Source: Colimorpha sp045222295
GTDB taxonomy: Bacteria > Bacteroidota > Bacteroidia > Bacteroidales > P3
Length of the DNA stretch: 64,000 nt
Assembly (NCBI GenBank): GCA_045222295.1
Contig: JBGUXP010000010.1
Span: 1 to 64,000, forward strand
Reading direction: 5' to 3'
The position numbers and the translations under genes are program-made. Numbering within the stretch: the stretch's first letter is position 1; every line of letters begins with the position of its first letter. The notes below the pieces were generated by a model. That model saw nothing but the letters and a program-made list of their open reading frames with translations, was not told the DNA's origin and made no database searches. Positions 1-7,052 of this stretch are shown piece after piece.

Positions 1-324
1 CAGCTGCTCCCCTAAGTTAGGGGAGCTGGCAGCAGCTCGCTGCTGACTGAGGAGTGTGTTACGTAAACTGCCGTACGGGTCAAGCCACTCACAAGCCTCC
101 CGAAAGTCCTTATGCAAAAACCTCATCACCAAATCAATCGTCCCCCCGTGCGCCCCGCACACAAAGCACCTGTAGGTGTTCTTCCGCACGTTGAACGAAA
201 GGCTCGCGTGGTGGTCGTCGTGGAACGGACACAGCGCCTTGTGCCTCGTGACCTCCATCCCCATCCGTTCCGCGACCCCCTCGATGGGGAGGTCGCGGAG
301 CATCTGTAATTCAAACTTTTCCAT
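1..324 (-). CDS. CHC2 zinc-finger primase-like protein (3' part cut by window edge)
   Basis: Reading the minus strand from the ATG at 322-324 gives an N-terminal CHC2 zinc finger of the DnaG primase type, with ligand pattern CPFH then CFVC and the family's LSFN strand and GTIDLV segment. Such zinc fingers bind single-stranded template DNA in primases. The gene is incomplete, since it runs off the window before any Toprim domain. It starts 14 bp downstream of the DUF3987 gene, so the two are probably co-transcribed. CHC2 plus DUF3987 is a pairing typical of Bacteroidales mobile elements. Oddity: from about residue 89 the frame reads straight through a palindromic repeat element (NTLLSQQ...SSPNLGEQ), which is unlikely to be native. 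Function is sure at the domain level only; whether the gene stays intact beyond the edge cannot be seen. Confidence 0.72.
   Translation of the reverse strand, partial: MEKFELQMLRDLPIEGVAERMGMEVTRHKALCPFHDDHHASLSFNVRKNTYRCFVCGAHGGTIDLVMRFLHKDFREACEWLDPYGSLRNTLLSQQRAAASSPNLGEQL
7..61 (-). repeat. Palindromic repeat element, copy A (inside CHC2 gene)
   Basis: On the minus strand this reads AACACACTCCTCAGTC, then a short CAGCAG/CTGCTG hairpin, then the palindrome CTCCCCTAACTTAGGGGAG. The same order recurs at 48072-48129, 48246-48348 and 51305-51353. Here it is read in frame by the CHC2 gene. Confidence 0.85.
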
Positions 325-330
325 AACGGG

Positions 331-366
331 TAAAGGTTTAAAGGTTTGAGGGTTTAAGGGTTTGAG
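331..366. repeat. Degenerate tandem repeat of GGTTTAA/GGTTTGAG units
   Basis: About four 8-9-bp units (AGGTTTAA, AGGTTTGA, GGGTTTAA, GGGTTTGA) lie between the CHC2 and DUF3987 genes. The stop codon and last residues of the DUF3987 protein (TLKPSNL) are encoded inside the array. Confidence 0.75.
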
Positions 367-1675
367 AACTTTCACCGGTCAGATAGTCTTCCGTCTTCGA
401 ATAGAGTCCCGTCTCTTCCGAGAAGCTGATAAACCCGCGGTTCTTCCAGACGTTGAGCTGGTGGCGTGTGCCTTCGCGGCTCTTTTCCAGGCTGGTGCGC
501 AACGCTTCGAGCTGTGCCTCGTTGAAGGTATTGGGCAGGTCGTCCAGCATGTTCTTCGGGCCGCTCCGCTGCACCTCGTCCGACATGATGTCGCCACCCT
601 TGAACAAGTCGCCAAACACCTTCACCTTCGACCACAGGTCGTAGTAGCAGAACCACACCACAAACTCGCCTATCGAGCGCGACCACGTCTGGTCGTTCAG
701 TATCCACAGCGTCGCGCCCTTCTTCCATGCGGCGAAGATACTGCGATGGCTGAGCTCGAAGAGAGTGTCGTCGTCGGCCAAATCGGCCAGCCGTGCCATC
801 TCATCGGCCAACTGGTCGGCCACCTTGTTCAGCTGCCTCACCACGAAGCGACCCTTGCAGTTGTCGAGCCGCACCAGGTATTCGTCGAGCCTCTGGAGGA
901 AATCCTCGTCGTAGTTGCCCTGACGGGGGATGCGCCCGTTGCGCTCGCCGCGCCCCTTGTAGGCGAAGGGGATACGTCCGAAGAAACCATTGGTCAGATC
1001 TTTCTTGTAGAAGGTGCGTGCGGCATCGGGAGTGGAGCTGAAGGTCAGGTTCACCCGCAGCACGGGGTTGCCGGTCACGCCCTGTTCGGTCGCTCTCAAA
1101 GCACCTGCTCCTCGCTGCATATCGTAGATGTTGCGAACCGTTTGGCTCACCTGGCGGTGTCCTCCGCACATGCGGTCGGCCATCTCCACCTCGGGCAGGT
1201 TCAGGTACTGTGTGCGGTTGCCCTGCTTCTCCAGCGCCATAGCGTTCTGCAGGAATGCCGCGTTGGTCAGGTCGGCAGGCGGGAACCAGAAACTCACGTC
1301 GGGACGCTCGGGTTTCTCCTTGTTGGCGCTGCGCGTCTTCATCTGGCGTTGCCAGTCGGTCAGCCGCTGGTACTCCTTCTCGTCGTGCTCGCGGAAGGGA
1401 CGCATAATAGCCTCGATGAGGTGGGTCAACTGCGCCTTGCCTATACCCGAAGGACCAATCAAATGCCCCATTTGGCCGCAAAGCTCGTAATATTTGTTGT
1501 CCGAGTACTGGAACTCCACGCCACTCAGATGGGCGGCAAGAGCGGGTAAGGCCATCGGAACGAGGGGCTCTCGCATGTCTTTTGAGGCCTTTGAGAGGAG
1601 AAATTTGCAGAATTCCGTGCCTTTAGAAGGATGAGGCATCGCTGGAGCTGCTTTATCAAAAATGTTATAATCCAT
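338..1675 (-). CDS. DUF3987-like mobile-element ATPase (helicase/primase-associated)
   Basis: 445 aa. A P-loop-like motif GPSGIGKAQ lies near residues 74-82, within the context HLIGPSGIGKxQ that is characteristic of DUF3987 proteins in Bacteroides mobilizable elements. These are thought to be replicative ATPases working with CHC2/Toprim primases. A conserved central stretch (LTFSSTPDAARTFY, then NGFFGRIPFAY) matches the family's style. The C-terminal third looks helical and winged-helix-like (NVWKNRGFISF). The start ATG at 1675 has no obvious TAnnTTTG box directly upstream. Its final residues are encoded in a tandem repeat, so the native C-terminus may have been altered. It sits upstream of the CHC2 gene in the same direction, which supports a joint replication role. 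Family name is from recollection of the motif context; precise activity is inference. Confidence 0.65.
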   Translation of the reverse strand: MDYNIFDKAAPAMPHPSKGTEFCKFLLSKASKDMREPLVPMALPALAAHLSGVEFQYSDNKYYELCGQMGHLIGPSGIGKAQLTHLIEAIMRPFREHDEKEYQRLTDWQRQMKTRSANKEKPERPDVSFWFPPADLTNAAFLQNAMALEKQGNRTQYLNLPEVEMADRMCGGHRQVSQTVRNIYDMQRGAGALRATEQGVTGNPVLRVNLTFSSTPDAARTFYKKDLTNGFFGRIPFAYKGRGERNGRIPRQGNYDEDFLQRLDEYLVRLDNCKGRFVVRQLNKVADQLADEMARLADLADDDTLFELSHRSIFAAWKKGATLWILNDQTWSRSIGEFVVWFCYYDLWSKVKVFGDLFKGGDIMSDEVQRSGPKNMLDDLPNTFNEAQLEALRTSLEKSREGTRHQLNVWKNRGFISFSEETGLYSKTEDYLTGESSQTLKPSNL

Positions 1676-1905
1676 TGTTTTCTTGAAATTTGAATTGTTT
1701 GTTGATGTTGTTTTTTACTCTGTCTTCAGTCTCAGTCTCAGAGTCTCAGTTGTTTTTAAAGTCACCCCGCACATCCATCCTATACTCTTCTTTTCTTTTA
1801 TATATATCTTATTATTAGTTAGTTATAAGAGTTACAAGAGAGGGGTAGTGAGTTGGAAAGTGACTTTTTTTGCAACTGAGACTGAGATTTGAGACTGATG
1901 GTTGA
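1676..1905. other. Non-coding gap with imperfect inverted GAGACT repeats
   Basis: No convincing gene. Two blocks, 1727-1752 (CAGTCTCAGTCTCAGAGTCT...) and 1873-1898 (CAACTGAGACTGAGATTTGA...), form an imperfect inverted repeat. It has an 11-bp perfect outer part (AGTCTCAGTTG/CAACTGAGACT) and reiterated GAGACT units, about 120 bp apart. The stretch between is AT-rich. It could be an iteron-like or operator region for the replication genes, but nothing decides this. Confidence 0.45.
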
Positions 1906-2283
1906 CTACTTCCCTAAGAGGCTGGTGAGTGCCCAGAGCAGTTCATTGGCCACGCCCGTGGCATAGCTGCTCGCGCTGAAGCCCTCCTTCATCTTCACAG
2001 GTTTGAAGTTCGGCCGCAGCGTCCCGTCATCCCTACGGGTGATGGTGATGAACTTGCCGTAGAACACCTGCTGGTTGCGCTTGCCGGCCGTCGAAGGCTG
2101 CGTCTCGCGGAAGGTGAAGTGCTCCTCGCCGTCGCGGGTGATGATGCCCCCGAGGGTGGCTCCGATGTTCAGGCGTCCCGGCTCGCGGGTCAGCAGTTTC
2201 AGGTCGACACACAGCTCGGTGTGTGGGTGGATGTCCGCAACGAGGCGGTCGGTGGTGATGTTGCAAATCAATACTTTTGTCAT
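1906..2283 (-). CDS. Unknown protein, 125 aa, mobile-element associated
   Basis: The open frame extends upstream to 2502, but its first 70 residues are low-quality and cross a terminator hairpin. The ATG at 2281-2283 (MTKVLICN...) is the most plausible start and gives 125 aa. An alternative is the ATG in the MKYAYLY segment further upstream. The protein is rich in beta-strand-like segments (LVADIHPHTELCVDLKLL, FYGKFITITRR) with no signal peptide or membrane segment. I do not recognise the family. Its position between an unknown gene and the DUF3987 ATPase suggests a DNA-processing accessory such as a single-strand binding protein, but that is a guess from context only. Confidence 0.55.
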   Translation of the reverse strand: MTKVLICNITTDRLVADIHPHTELCVDLKLLTREPGRLNIGATLGGIITRDGEEHFTFRETQPSTAGKRNQQVFYGKFITITRRDDGTLRPNFKPVKMKEGFSASSYATGVANELLWALTSLLGK

Positions 2284-2492
2284 TTCTTTTAAAGGTATTA
2301 AAATGCCCTCTTGCACTCCACGATGATATAGATAGGCGTACTTCATCTCGTGTCCGGAGCCGTGCTCAGCTGTTGTCCGGCGGTGAATTCGATGGCAAAA
2401 GTGCAACCTTTTCCGAGACCTGCCAAAGACTAAAAAGACTATTAGTCGGCAGCTCCGAGGGTGGGGTGTATGGAGAGAGACAACAAACAATA

Positions 2493-2526
2493 AACCCCAC
2501 ACATACCGTCGGCTCTGTGTGGGGTT
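2493..2526 (-). terminator. Hairpin terminator downstream of the 339-aa gene
   Basis: An 11-bp perfect stem AACCCCACACA/TGTGTGGGGTT with a 12-nt loop, followed on the minus strand by a moderately T-rich tail (TATTGTTTGTTG). It lies 45 bp past the stop of the 2571-3590 gene. Confidence 0.65.
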
Positions 2527-2570
2527 GTTCGGGGAAAGAAATAGTCGGTTTAGTCGCCCGTTAGTCGGTC

Positions 2571-3590
2571 TTAGTCGTGTTTTTTGCCCTGTTTCTTCTT
2601 CGCTCTGTCCAAAATGGAGTCAATTATCTTCTTGTTACGGTCGGTAATGTTGGTGGCTTGCGACAACCCGCTGATACTGCCCCTCTTGCACGAAAAACAG
2701 CACTCTGCTGTCGACCAGCCGGAATTGTGGTATTGCTGCACATAATAGCGGCATACGTTCTTCGCGGCCCACATTAGGGGTTGTGCCGGTGGCGTGCCGC
2801 TCCCGGTGTGCCAGTAGATGAAGTCGGCCAACGACGGATCGTCGCAGAGCATCTTGTGCTCCATCAATCCGTTGAAGATGGCAGTCAACTCGTCGTCCGA
2901 CACCCGTTTGCTGAAATGTGCAGCCCCCGCCGTCGGCTGTTGCTTCTGTCCTGTCTGCGGGGCGGAGAGGATGTCGGCCATCGAGAGCGTGGGTGGTTGG
3001 TCGGAGTAGCAGTATTGGCTCAAGTTGATTTCTCTCAGGCGTTTGCGCTGCTTTCTGTCTATCTGCCCTTCCTCGCGGGCGTAGTCGACCAGGTGCATCC
3101 ACTCGTCCTGCATCACTTCGGTCAGATGGACGAGGTAGATATCGAGCGGGGAGACAGGGCACAGACGTACCCATTGCAGCAGCTGCTCCGCCGTAGCGTC
3201 GTCGCCCTGGGTGATGCCGTCGCAGTAGTAGAGCTCACGCGTCCCTTCGACAACTTCGTCGGTCGGCGCGTGGGGGAGCCACATCCGCGAGCAAGTGCAG
3301 CGGACGGCCCGTTTGATGCTGGCGATTGTGTGGTCCTGTGGCAGCCACTCGTTTGGCTCTGGGTTCCACCAACTCTTGTCCAATTCGGCTTCGGCAATTA
3401 CATCAACGTACCAATTGAAAGGTGCAAGGTTGGCCCGCTTCAGCGGCAGAAGTGTATCCTCAAGAGCATCACGGATGACCTCGGCAGTTTTCTCGAGTGC
3501 CCCCATCGCCCGCAGGGGGTCGCTGTCCTTCCACCGCATGGCCCGCTCGGCCATAGTTACAAAATGTTTCACTTCCTCTTCGTGTATCAT
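2571..3590 (-). CDS. Unknown protein, 339 aa, mobile-element associated
   Basis: The start ATG at 3590 gives a 339-aa soluble protein. The N-terminal half is helical (VKHFVTMAERAMRW; IRDALEDTLLPLKRANLAPF). A middle basic segment is KQRKRLREINLSQYC. The C-terminal domain has several aromatic and Cys residues (ADFIYWHTGSGTPP, CCFSCKRGS). I cannot name the family. It is the first gene of the minus-strand block and is followed by a hairpin terminator, so it may be a separate unit. The stop codon is followed at once by CGACTAA-type tandem units (2540-2577). It is probably cargo or a plasmid-type protein, given its neighbours. Confidence refers to the frame being a real gene. Confidence 0.65.
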   Translation of the reverse strand: MIHEEEVKHFVTMAERAMRWKDSDPLRAMGALEKTAEVIRDALEDTLLPLKRANLAPFNWYVDVIAEAELDKSWWNPEPNEWLPQDHTIASIKRAVRCTCSRMWLPHAPTDEVVEGTRELYYCDGITQGDDATAEQLLQWVRLCPVSPLDIYLVHLTEVMQDEWMHLVDYAREEGQIDRKQRKRLREINLSQYCYSDQPPTLSMADILSAPQTGQKQQPTAGAAHFSKRVSDDELTAIFNGLMEHKMLCDDPSLADFIYWHTGSGTPPAQPLMWAAKNVCRYYVQQYHNSGWSTAECCFSCKRGSISGLSQATNITDRNKKIIDSILDRAKKKQGKKHD

Positions 3591-4001
3591 ACTCTGTATC
3601 TTTGTGTTTGCTTATTTCTATGTATTCCAATGTGTTATCGTTTTGAGAGAGACAGAAACAAAGCGCAAGGTCTTGATAAACCCTGCACTTAGCCGCTGCC
3701 ACTATGTTTTATTTCCAGCCCCAAAAGTACGAAATTTTCCCTATCCGTAAAGGATAAAGTTATTCACATGCGCAGTTACGAGGACGGTCACTCTCACCAA
3801 ACCCCGACCAAATAACACATCTTACCGTTGAAAAAAATATTTCACGAAAAGTTATCCACAGCCAGCGAACCGGTCGCAATTTGCGACCACCTCCGAAACA
3901 AAAATTGCATACTTCGCTGCCAAATGTATGGATTAATTATCAGATTTGGCTGCGAAGTATGTAATTTTCTTTTGCTGAAATCAGCGCCGAGAAATGCTCT
4001 T
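3591..4001. other. Origin-like intergenic region with two DnaA-box-like sites and a palindrome
   Basis: No gene. Features seen: TTATTCACA at 3760-3768, the perfect consensus DnaA box TTATCCACA at 3852-3860, a 17-bp palindrome with arms GGTCGCAA/TTGCGACC (3872-3888), and AT-rich sequence continuing into a hairpin at 3907-3962. Placed upstream of primase/ATPase genes, this is what a replication origin of an integrated element could look like. Two 9-mers alone are weak evidence. Confidence 0.4.
3907..3962. repeat. Hairpin repeat, left copy flanking the ATPase gene
   Basis: Arms ATACTTCGCTGCCAAAT (3909-3925) and ATTTGGCTGCGAAGTAT (3944-3960) pair at 16 of 17 positions around an 18-nt spacer. The same hairpin occurs at 5499-5554. 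This copy lies about 40 bp beyond the ATPase stop codon. Confidence 0.8.
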
Positions 4002-5438
4002 TTATTTAAATAAATCCCTTAACGTCACCACATTTTGGAACAATCCGCTGTATTGATTGTGAACCAATCCATAGGTGGTGACCAAAACGGGGTGAATAGA
4101 CATTCGGATATTGTTGGTTGAACGAAACACGCGCACACGCCGCTCCATATCGTCGTAATCCTTTTTCTTCAAGGTGTAGTCACCGTCATAGAACTTCATC
4201 TCACACACATTGACAACCTTGTCCGCACGTTTGATGATGAGGTCAATCTGGGCCTGTTCCTCGGCGTTGTGTGGCGTTGCCCATGAATAGACGTTGGTTA
4301 TAATTCCAGCAATACCCAAAGCCTGCTCAATCTGTCGGTGGTGGTTCAAACACAACTGCTCAAAAGCCAAACCTGCCCATGTGTCGTGCTGATGCGTGCC
4401 CATCTGGTATTGCCAGAAGGGTTTGTCTGTTTTGCCGTTTTTCTTGATAAACTTGAAGTAGAAGAGTGTAAAAGGGTCAACCAGTTGGTATACCGACATC
4501 TTCGATTTGTTTCCATAGCCACGATAACAGCGGATAAAGTCGCAATCCACAAGGTTGCGCAACATGGTGGTAAACTTGCCGTTGCTATCCAACTTGGTCG
4601 CTTTCAACAACTCTTCTCTTGTCAGTCCTTTGTTCTTGGTACTCAAGGCCTCAACAATCTTGATATAACCCTCCGACTTGTCGAATAACGAGGCGTAAAG
4701 AGCATCGAACTCGTCGTCGAGCCGACCTTTGTCCATAAAGAACATTTCGTCGACATTCTGCGACAGGCTTTTCCCTCGCTGGATATTCTTCAGGTAGAAC
4801 GGTATCCCACCCATAATCATGTAGCATTCGGCAATCTCTTTGTCCTCCATCACGATGTCGCGACTTTGGAGATATTCTTTGCACTCGGCCAATGTAAACG
4901 GACGGATATATATCTTCTGAGTAACCCGGTTGTGCAGACCTCCCCTGTTTTTCAGAATCTTTTTGGTCATCCATGATGTAGCCGAGCCGCAAACAATCAG
5001 TACAAGGTCGTTTTGAGTAACCGCCCAATCGTTCCAGAAATGCTCCAGTGCAGAGACGAGATTGCTTCCCCTTGAGTCCATCCAGGGGAGTTCGTCAATG
5101 AACACCACCCGTTTTCCCTTGACAGGCACCTGCTCGAGCATATCGCGCAGTTGATCGAAAGCCTCATACCAAGTGCGAGGCTTCCTGTACTTCTTGCCAG
5201 TGTGATACCTGTTGAGCGATGTGGTGAAGTTTGCCAGCTGTTCGCGTTTGCTTTTTTTCGCCAATCCTGTCAGCTTGAATGCATAGTTATCGTTGAAAAA
5301 CGAGTTGACGAGGAATGTTTTGCCGACACGCCTGCGGCCATACACCACAACAAACTCAGCTTCCTTGGATGCCACAATGGCTTCCAAATGCTTTCTTTCG
5401 GCTTTGCGCCCAATCAAAATATCCTGATTATGGTCCAT
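4002..5438 (-). CDS. AAA ATPase of the archaeal-ATPase/DUF234 type with PD-(D/E)XK-like C-terminus
   Basis: 478 aa from the ATG at 5436-5438. The longer open frame would translate through a promoter and hairpin, so it is rejected. The N-terminus has a GRKAERKHLEAI lead, Walker A GRRRVGKTFLV (about residue 35), and Walker B VVFIDELPWMD followed by a sensor-like VLIVCGSATSWM. A winged-helix segment follows (LTREELLKATKLDSNGKFTT). The C-terminal DUF234-like part holds QIDLIIKR...VCEMKFY, which fits the D-ExK spacing of a PD-(D/E)XK nuclease fold. These STAND-like ATPases are abundant in Bacteroidetes and archaea; their biological role is unsettled, with defence or mobile-element functions proposed. 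The gene stands alone between two copies of one hairpin repeat with its own promoter. A truncated relative's N-terminus lies at 11486. Confidence 0.82.
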   Translation of the reverse strand: MDHNQDILIGRKAERKHLEAIVASKEAEFVVVYGRRRVGKTFLVNSFFNDNYAFKLTGLAKKSKREQLANFTTSLNRYHTGKKYRKPRTWYEAFDQLRDMLEQVPVKGKRVVFIDELPWMDSRGSNLVSALEHFWNDWAVTQNDLVLIVCGSATSWMTKKILKNRGGLHNRVTQKIYIRPFTLAECKEYLQSRDIVMEDKEIAECYMIMGGIPFYLKNIQRGKSLSQNVDEMFFMDKGRLDDEFDALYASLFDKSEGYIKIVEALSTKNKGLTREELLKATKLDSNGKFTTMLRNLVDCDFIRCYRGYGNKSKMSVYQLVDPFTLFYFKFIKKNGKTDKPFWQYQMGTHQHDTWAGLAFEQLCLNHHRQIEQALGIAGIITNVYSWATPHNAEEQAQIDLIIKRADKVVNVCEMKFYDGDYTLKKKDYDDMERRVRVFRSTNNIRMSIHPVLVTTYGLVHNQYSGLFQNVVTLRDLFK

Positions 5439-5458
5439 TTCCAAATTCTTTTTGCGCT

Positions 5459-5467
5459 GCAAAAGTA
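5459..5467 (-). promoter_or_regulatory. -7 promoter box of the ATPase gene
   Basis: Minus-strand TACTTTTGC matches the Bacteroidetes -7 consensus TAnnTTTG, 21 bp upstream of the chosen ATG at 5438. It supports that start over the longer frame. Confidence 0.75.
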
Positions 5468-5498
5468 ATAAAAAAATATGAATTAGCAATAAAAAAAT

Positions 5499-5554
5499 GC
5501 AAACTTCGCTGCCAAATGTTGGGTTTTGTAATAAGATTTGGCTGCAAAGTATGC
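5499..5554. repeat. Hairpin repeat, right copy flanking the ATPase gene
   Basis: Arms GCAAACTTCGCTGCCAAAT and ATTTGGCTGCAAAGTATGC pair at 16 of 19 positions around an 18-nt spacer. It is homologous to 3907-3962 and lies just upstream of the ATPase promoter. Confidence 0.8.
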
Positions 5555-5614
5555 ATACTTTCTTCATTTTTATGCCTAATTTTTCGCTTTTGCCATCTCG
5601 CGAATTTTCTCTTT

Positions 5615-5657
5615 CCTCCTCCCTATTTCGTCTTCGTTTTCGTTTTCGTTATTACCC
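5615..5657. repeat. Pyrimidine-rich direct repeat, copy 1
   Basis: CCTCCTCCCTATTT followed by reiterated CGTTTT/CGTCTT units and GTTATT. A near-identical tract is at 6890-6937, on the other side of the KilA-N gene. Confidence 0.7.
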
Positions 5658-5796
5658 ACCCTCCGTCATTTCCCTCTTTCATTCCCTTCTTTTCTTCTGC
5701 ATTTTACATTTCACAAACTCGATTTATATATTACTGATTTATTTACATTTATAAAAGAATCTTATCCTAAACTTGCACAGTATCAGATATTTTTCG

Positions 5797-5804
5797 TATA
5801 TTTG
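5797..5804 (+). promoter_or_regulatory. -7 promoter box of the KilA-N gene
   Basis: TATATTTG, followed by C, matches TAnnTTTG and lies 35 bp before the ATG at 5840. Confidence 0.7.
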
Positions 5805-5839
5805 CAGTTGTAATAATATAATAAAATGAGCCAGGAATT

Positions 5840-6643
5840 ATGGCAAATAAAATAATCGTACAAGATACGCCTATTACGGTAATCAAACAGGGTGCGGAGG
5901 ATTATATCTGTCTCACAGATATGCTTCAGGCCAAAGATGGCGATTTCTTCGTTACCGACTGGCTGCGTAACCGTAACACTTTAGAGTATATCGGTATTTG
6001 GGAGAAGGTTTATAATCCTGATTTTAATTATGGCGAATTCGCCACAATTAGAAATCAGGCAGGGCTCAACCGATTCAAAATAAGCGTCAAAGAGTTTGTC
6101 TCCCGTACCAACGCCATTTGTTTGCAAGCCAAAGCTGGTCGTTATGGAGGTACCTACGCCCACAAGGATATTGCCTTCGAGTTTGCCATGTGGATAAGCC
6201 CTGAATTCAAGATTTTCATCGTCAAAGAATTCCAACGCCTGAAGGAAGAGGAGCAGAAGGCCATCGGCTGGAGTGCCAAACGCGAGCTGTCGAAGATCAA
6301 CTACCATATCCACACCGATGCCGTCCGTGCCAATCTCATTCCCGACGAGGTGGACGCCTACCATAGCTCACTTATTTACGCAGAGGAGGCCGATGTGCTG
6401 AATGTGGCCTTGTTTGGGATGACAGCCAAAGAGTGGCGCGATGTCAATCCCGGCAAGAAGGGCAATATGCGTGACTATGCCACCATCAACCAGCTTATCT
6501 GCCTCTCCAATCTTGAAAACCTCAACGCCGTATTCATCGGTGACGGCATCCCCCAACGCGAGCGCCTGAAACGTCTGAACCAGATAGCCATCAAGCAAAT
6601 GAGCGTCCTGGAAGAGGTGGACAACCGCAAGTTGCTGAAATAA
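5840..6643 (+). CDS. KilA-N domain protein
   Basis: 267 aa. The N-terminal KilA-N DNA-binding domain occupies about residues 15-130, with the typical series YICLTDMLQAKDG, DWLRNRNTLEYIGIWE and GGTYAHKDIAFEFAMWISPEFK. The C-terminal half (about 150-250) is the RDYATINQLICLSNLENLNA...QRERLKRLNQIA region common in Bacteroides KilA-N proteins. KilA-N proteins derive from phage and large-virus regulators; the bacterial role is not defined. It is monocistronic, with its own -7 box and a strong terminator, and is framed by matching pyrimidine-rich tracts. The ATG at 5840 is preferred because the upstream ATG at 5826 is out of frame. Domain call is firm, function is open. Confidence 0.85.
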   Translation: MANKIIVQDTPITVIKQGAEDYICLTDMLQAKDGDFFVTDWLRNRNTLEYIGIWEKVYNPDFNYGEFATIRNQAGLNRFKISVKEFVSRTNAICLQAKAGRYGGTYAHKDIAFEFAMWISPEFKIFIVKEFQRLKEEEQKAIGWSAKRELSKINYHIHTDAVRANLIPDEVDAYHSSLIYAEEADVLNVALFGMTAKEWRDVNPGKKGNMRDYATINQLICLSNLENLNAVFIGDGIPQRERLKRLNQIAIKQMSVLEEVDNRKLLK

Positions 6644-6679
6644 CCCTCTCGAATCCGAGGGGATTGGAAATACCTATAT

Positions 6680-6703
6680 GAGGCCGCAATTGCGGCCTCT
6701 TTC
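6680..6703 (+). terminator. Intrinsic terminator after the KilA-N gene
   Basis: A 20-bp perfect palindrome GAGGCCGCAATTGCGGCCTC followed by TTTCTGTCTTT, 36 bp past the stop codon. Confidence 0.85.
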
Positions 6704-6740
6704 TGTCTTTGAGGAAATTGTTTTGGCTGATTCGATAAAG

Positions 6741-6887
6741 CCCCCATCGGGGGGCGACAGATCTTAGCCGTGGGCGTTTGCCCACGGACATCGTATGGTT
6801 CCCTATCGTTTTGAGCCCCACCCCCGTAAGGGGTGATGAGCACCGCTGAAATAAATCTTATCCAGCGAATAGCGGGGCGACACATCT
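6741..6887. repeat. Cluster of REP-like GC-rich hairpins
   Basis: Three small GC-rich hairpins lie in a gene-free stretch: CCCCCATCGGGGG (6741-6753), CCGTGGGCGTTTGCCCACGG (6768-6787) and CCCCACCCCCGTAAGGGGTG (6816-6835). GGGGCGACAGATCT at 6751 recurs as GGGGCGACACATCT at 6874. They look like REP-type or degraded mobile-element ends. No coding potential is seen. Confidence 0.55.
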
Positions 6888-6889
6888 GC

Positions 6890-6937
6890 CCTCCTCCCTA
6901 TTTAGTTTTCGTTTTCGTCTTCGTTTTCGTTATTTTC
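6890..6937. repeat. Pyrimidine-rich direct repeat, copy 2
   Basis: Matches the tract at 5615-5657 (CCTCCCTATTT, then CGTTTTCGTCTTCGTTTTCG and TTATT). With copy 1 it brackets the KilA-N gene. Confidence 0.7.
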
Positions 6938-6979
6938 CCCCCGCTTTTTCTCCTCGTTCGACTTACGCAGCTTTCGGGA

Positions 6980-7023
6980 ATGGCAAAATTATTTTGCCAT
7001 TCCACTCAACTTCTGTATCTTTG
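6980..7023 (+). promoter_or_regulatory. Promoter with a perfect palindrome over the -33 region
   Basis: ATGGCAAAAT (6980-6989) and ATTTTGCCAT (6991-7000) form a perfect 21-bp palindrome with one central base. The -7 box TATCTTTG is at 7016-7023. A -33-like TTTG at 6992-6995, 20 bp upstream of the -7 box, falls inside the right arm, so a bound protein would block the promoter. The start codon follows at 7053. Confidence 0.65.
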
Positions 7024-7052
7024 CAGTTAGTTTCGTTGCATTGAACGACCTT

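Noticed and set aside
362..1549. 395-aa plus-strand frame opposite the DUF3987 gene
   Set aside because: Composition typical of an antisense shadow; the minus strand has a P-loop protein.
1683..1892. 69-aa plus-strand frame in the gap upstream of DUF3987
   Set aside because: Made of Phe/Val/Ser-rich AT sequence and repeats; no start signal.
2284..2502. Extended N-terminus of the 125-aa protein
   Set aside because: It begins inside the terminator hairpin at 2493-2526 and is Arg/His/Leu-rich without protein-like pattern.
5439..5567. Extended N-terminus of the ATPase (MKKVCILCSQ...)
   Set aside because: It would be translated from the flanking hairpin and across the promoter at 5459-5467; the family starts at the GRKAER region.
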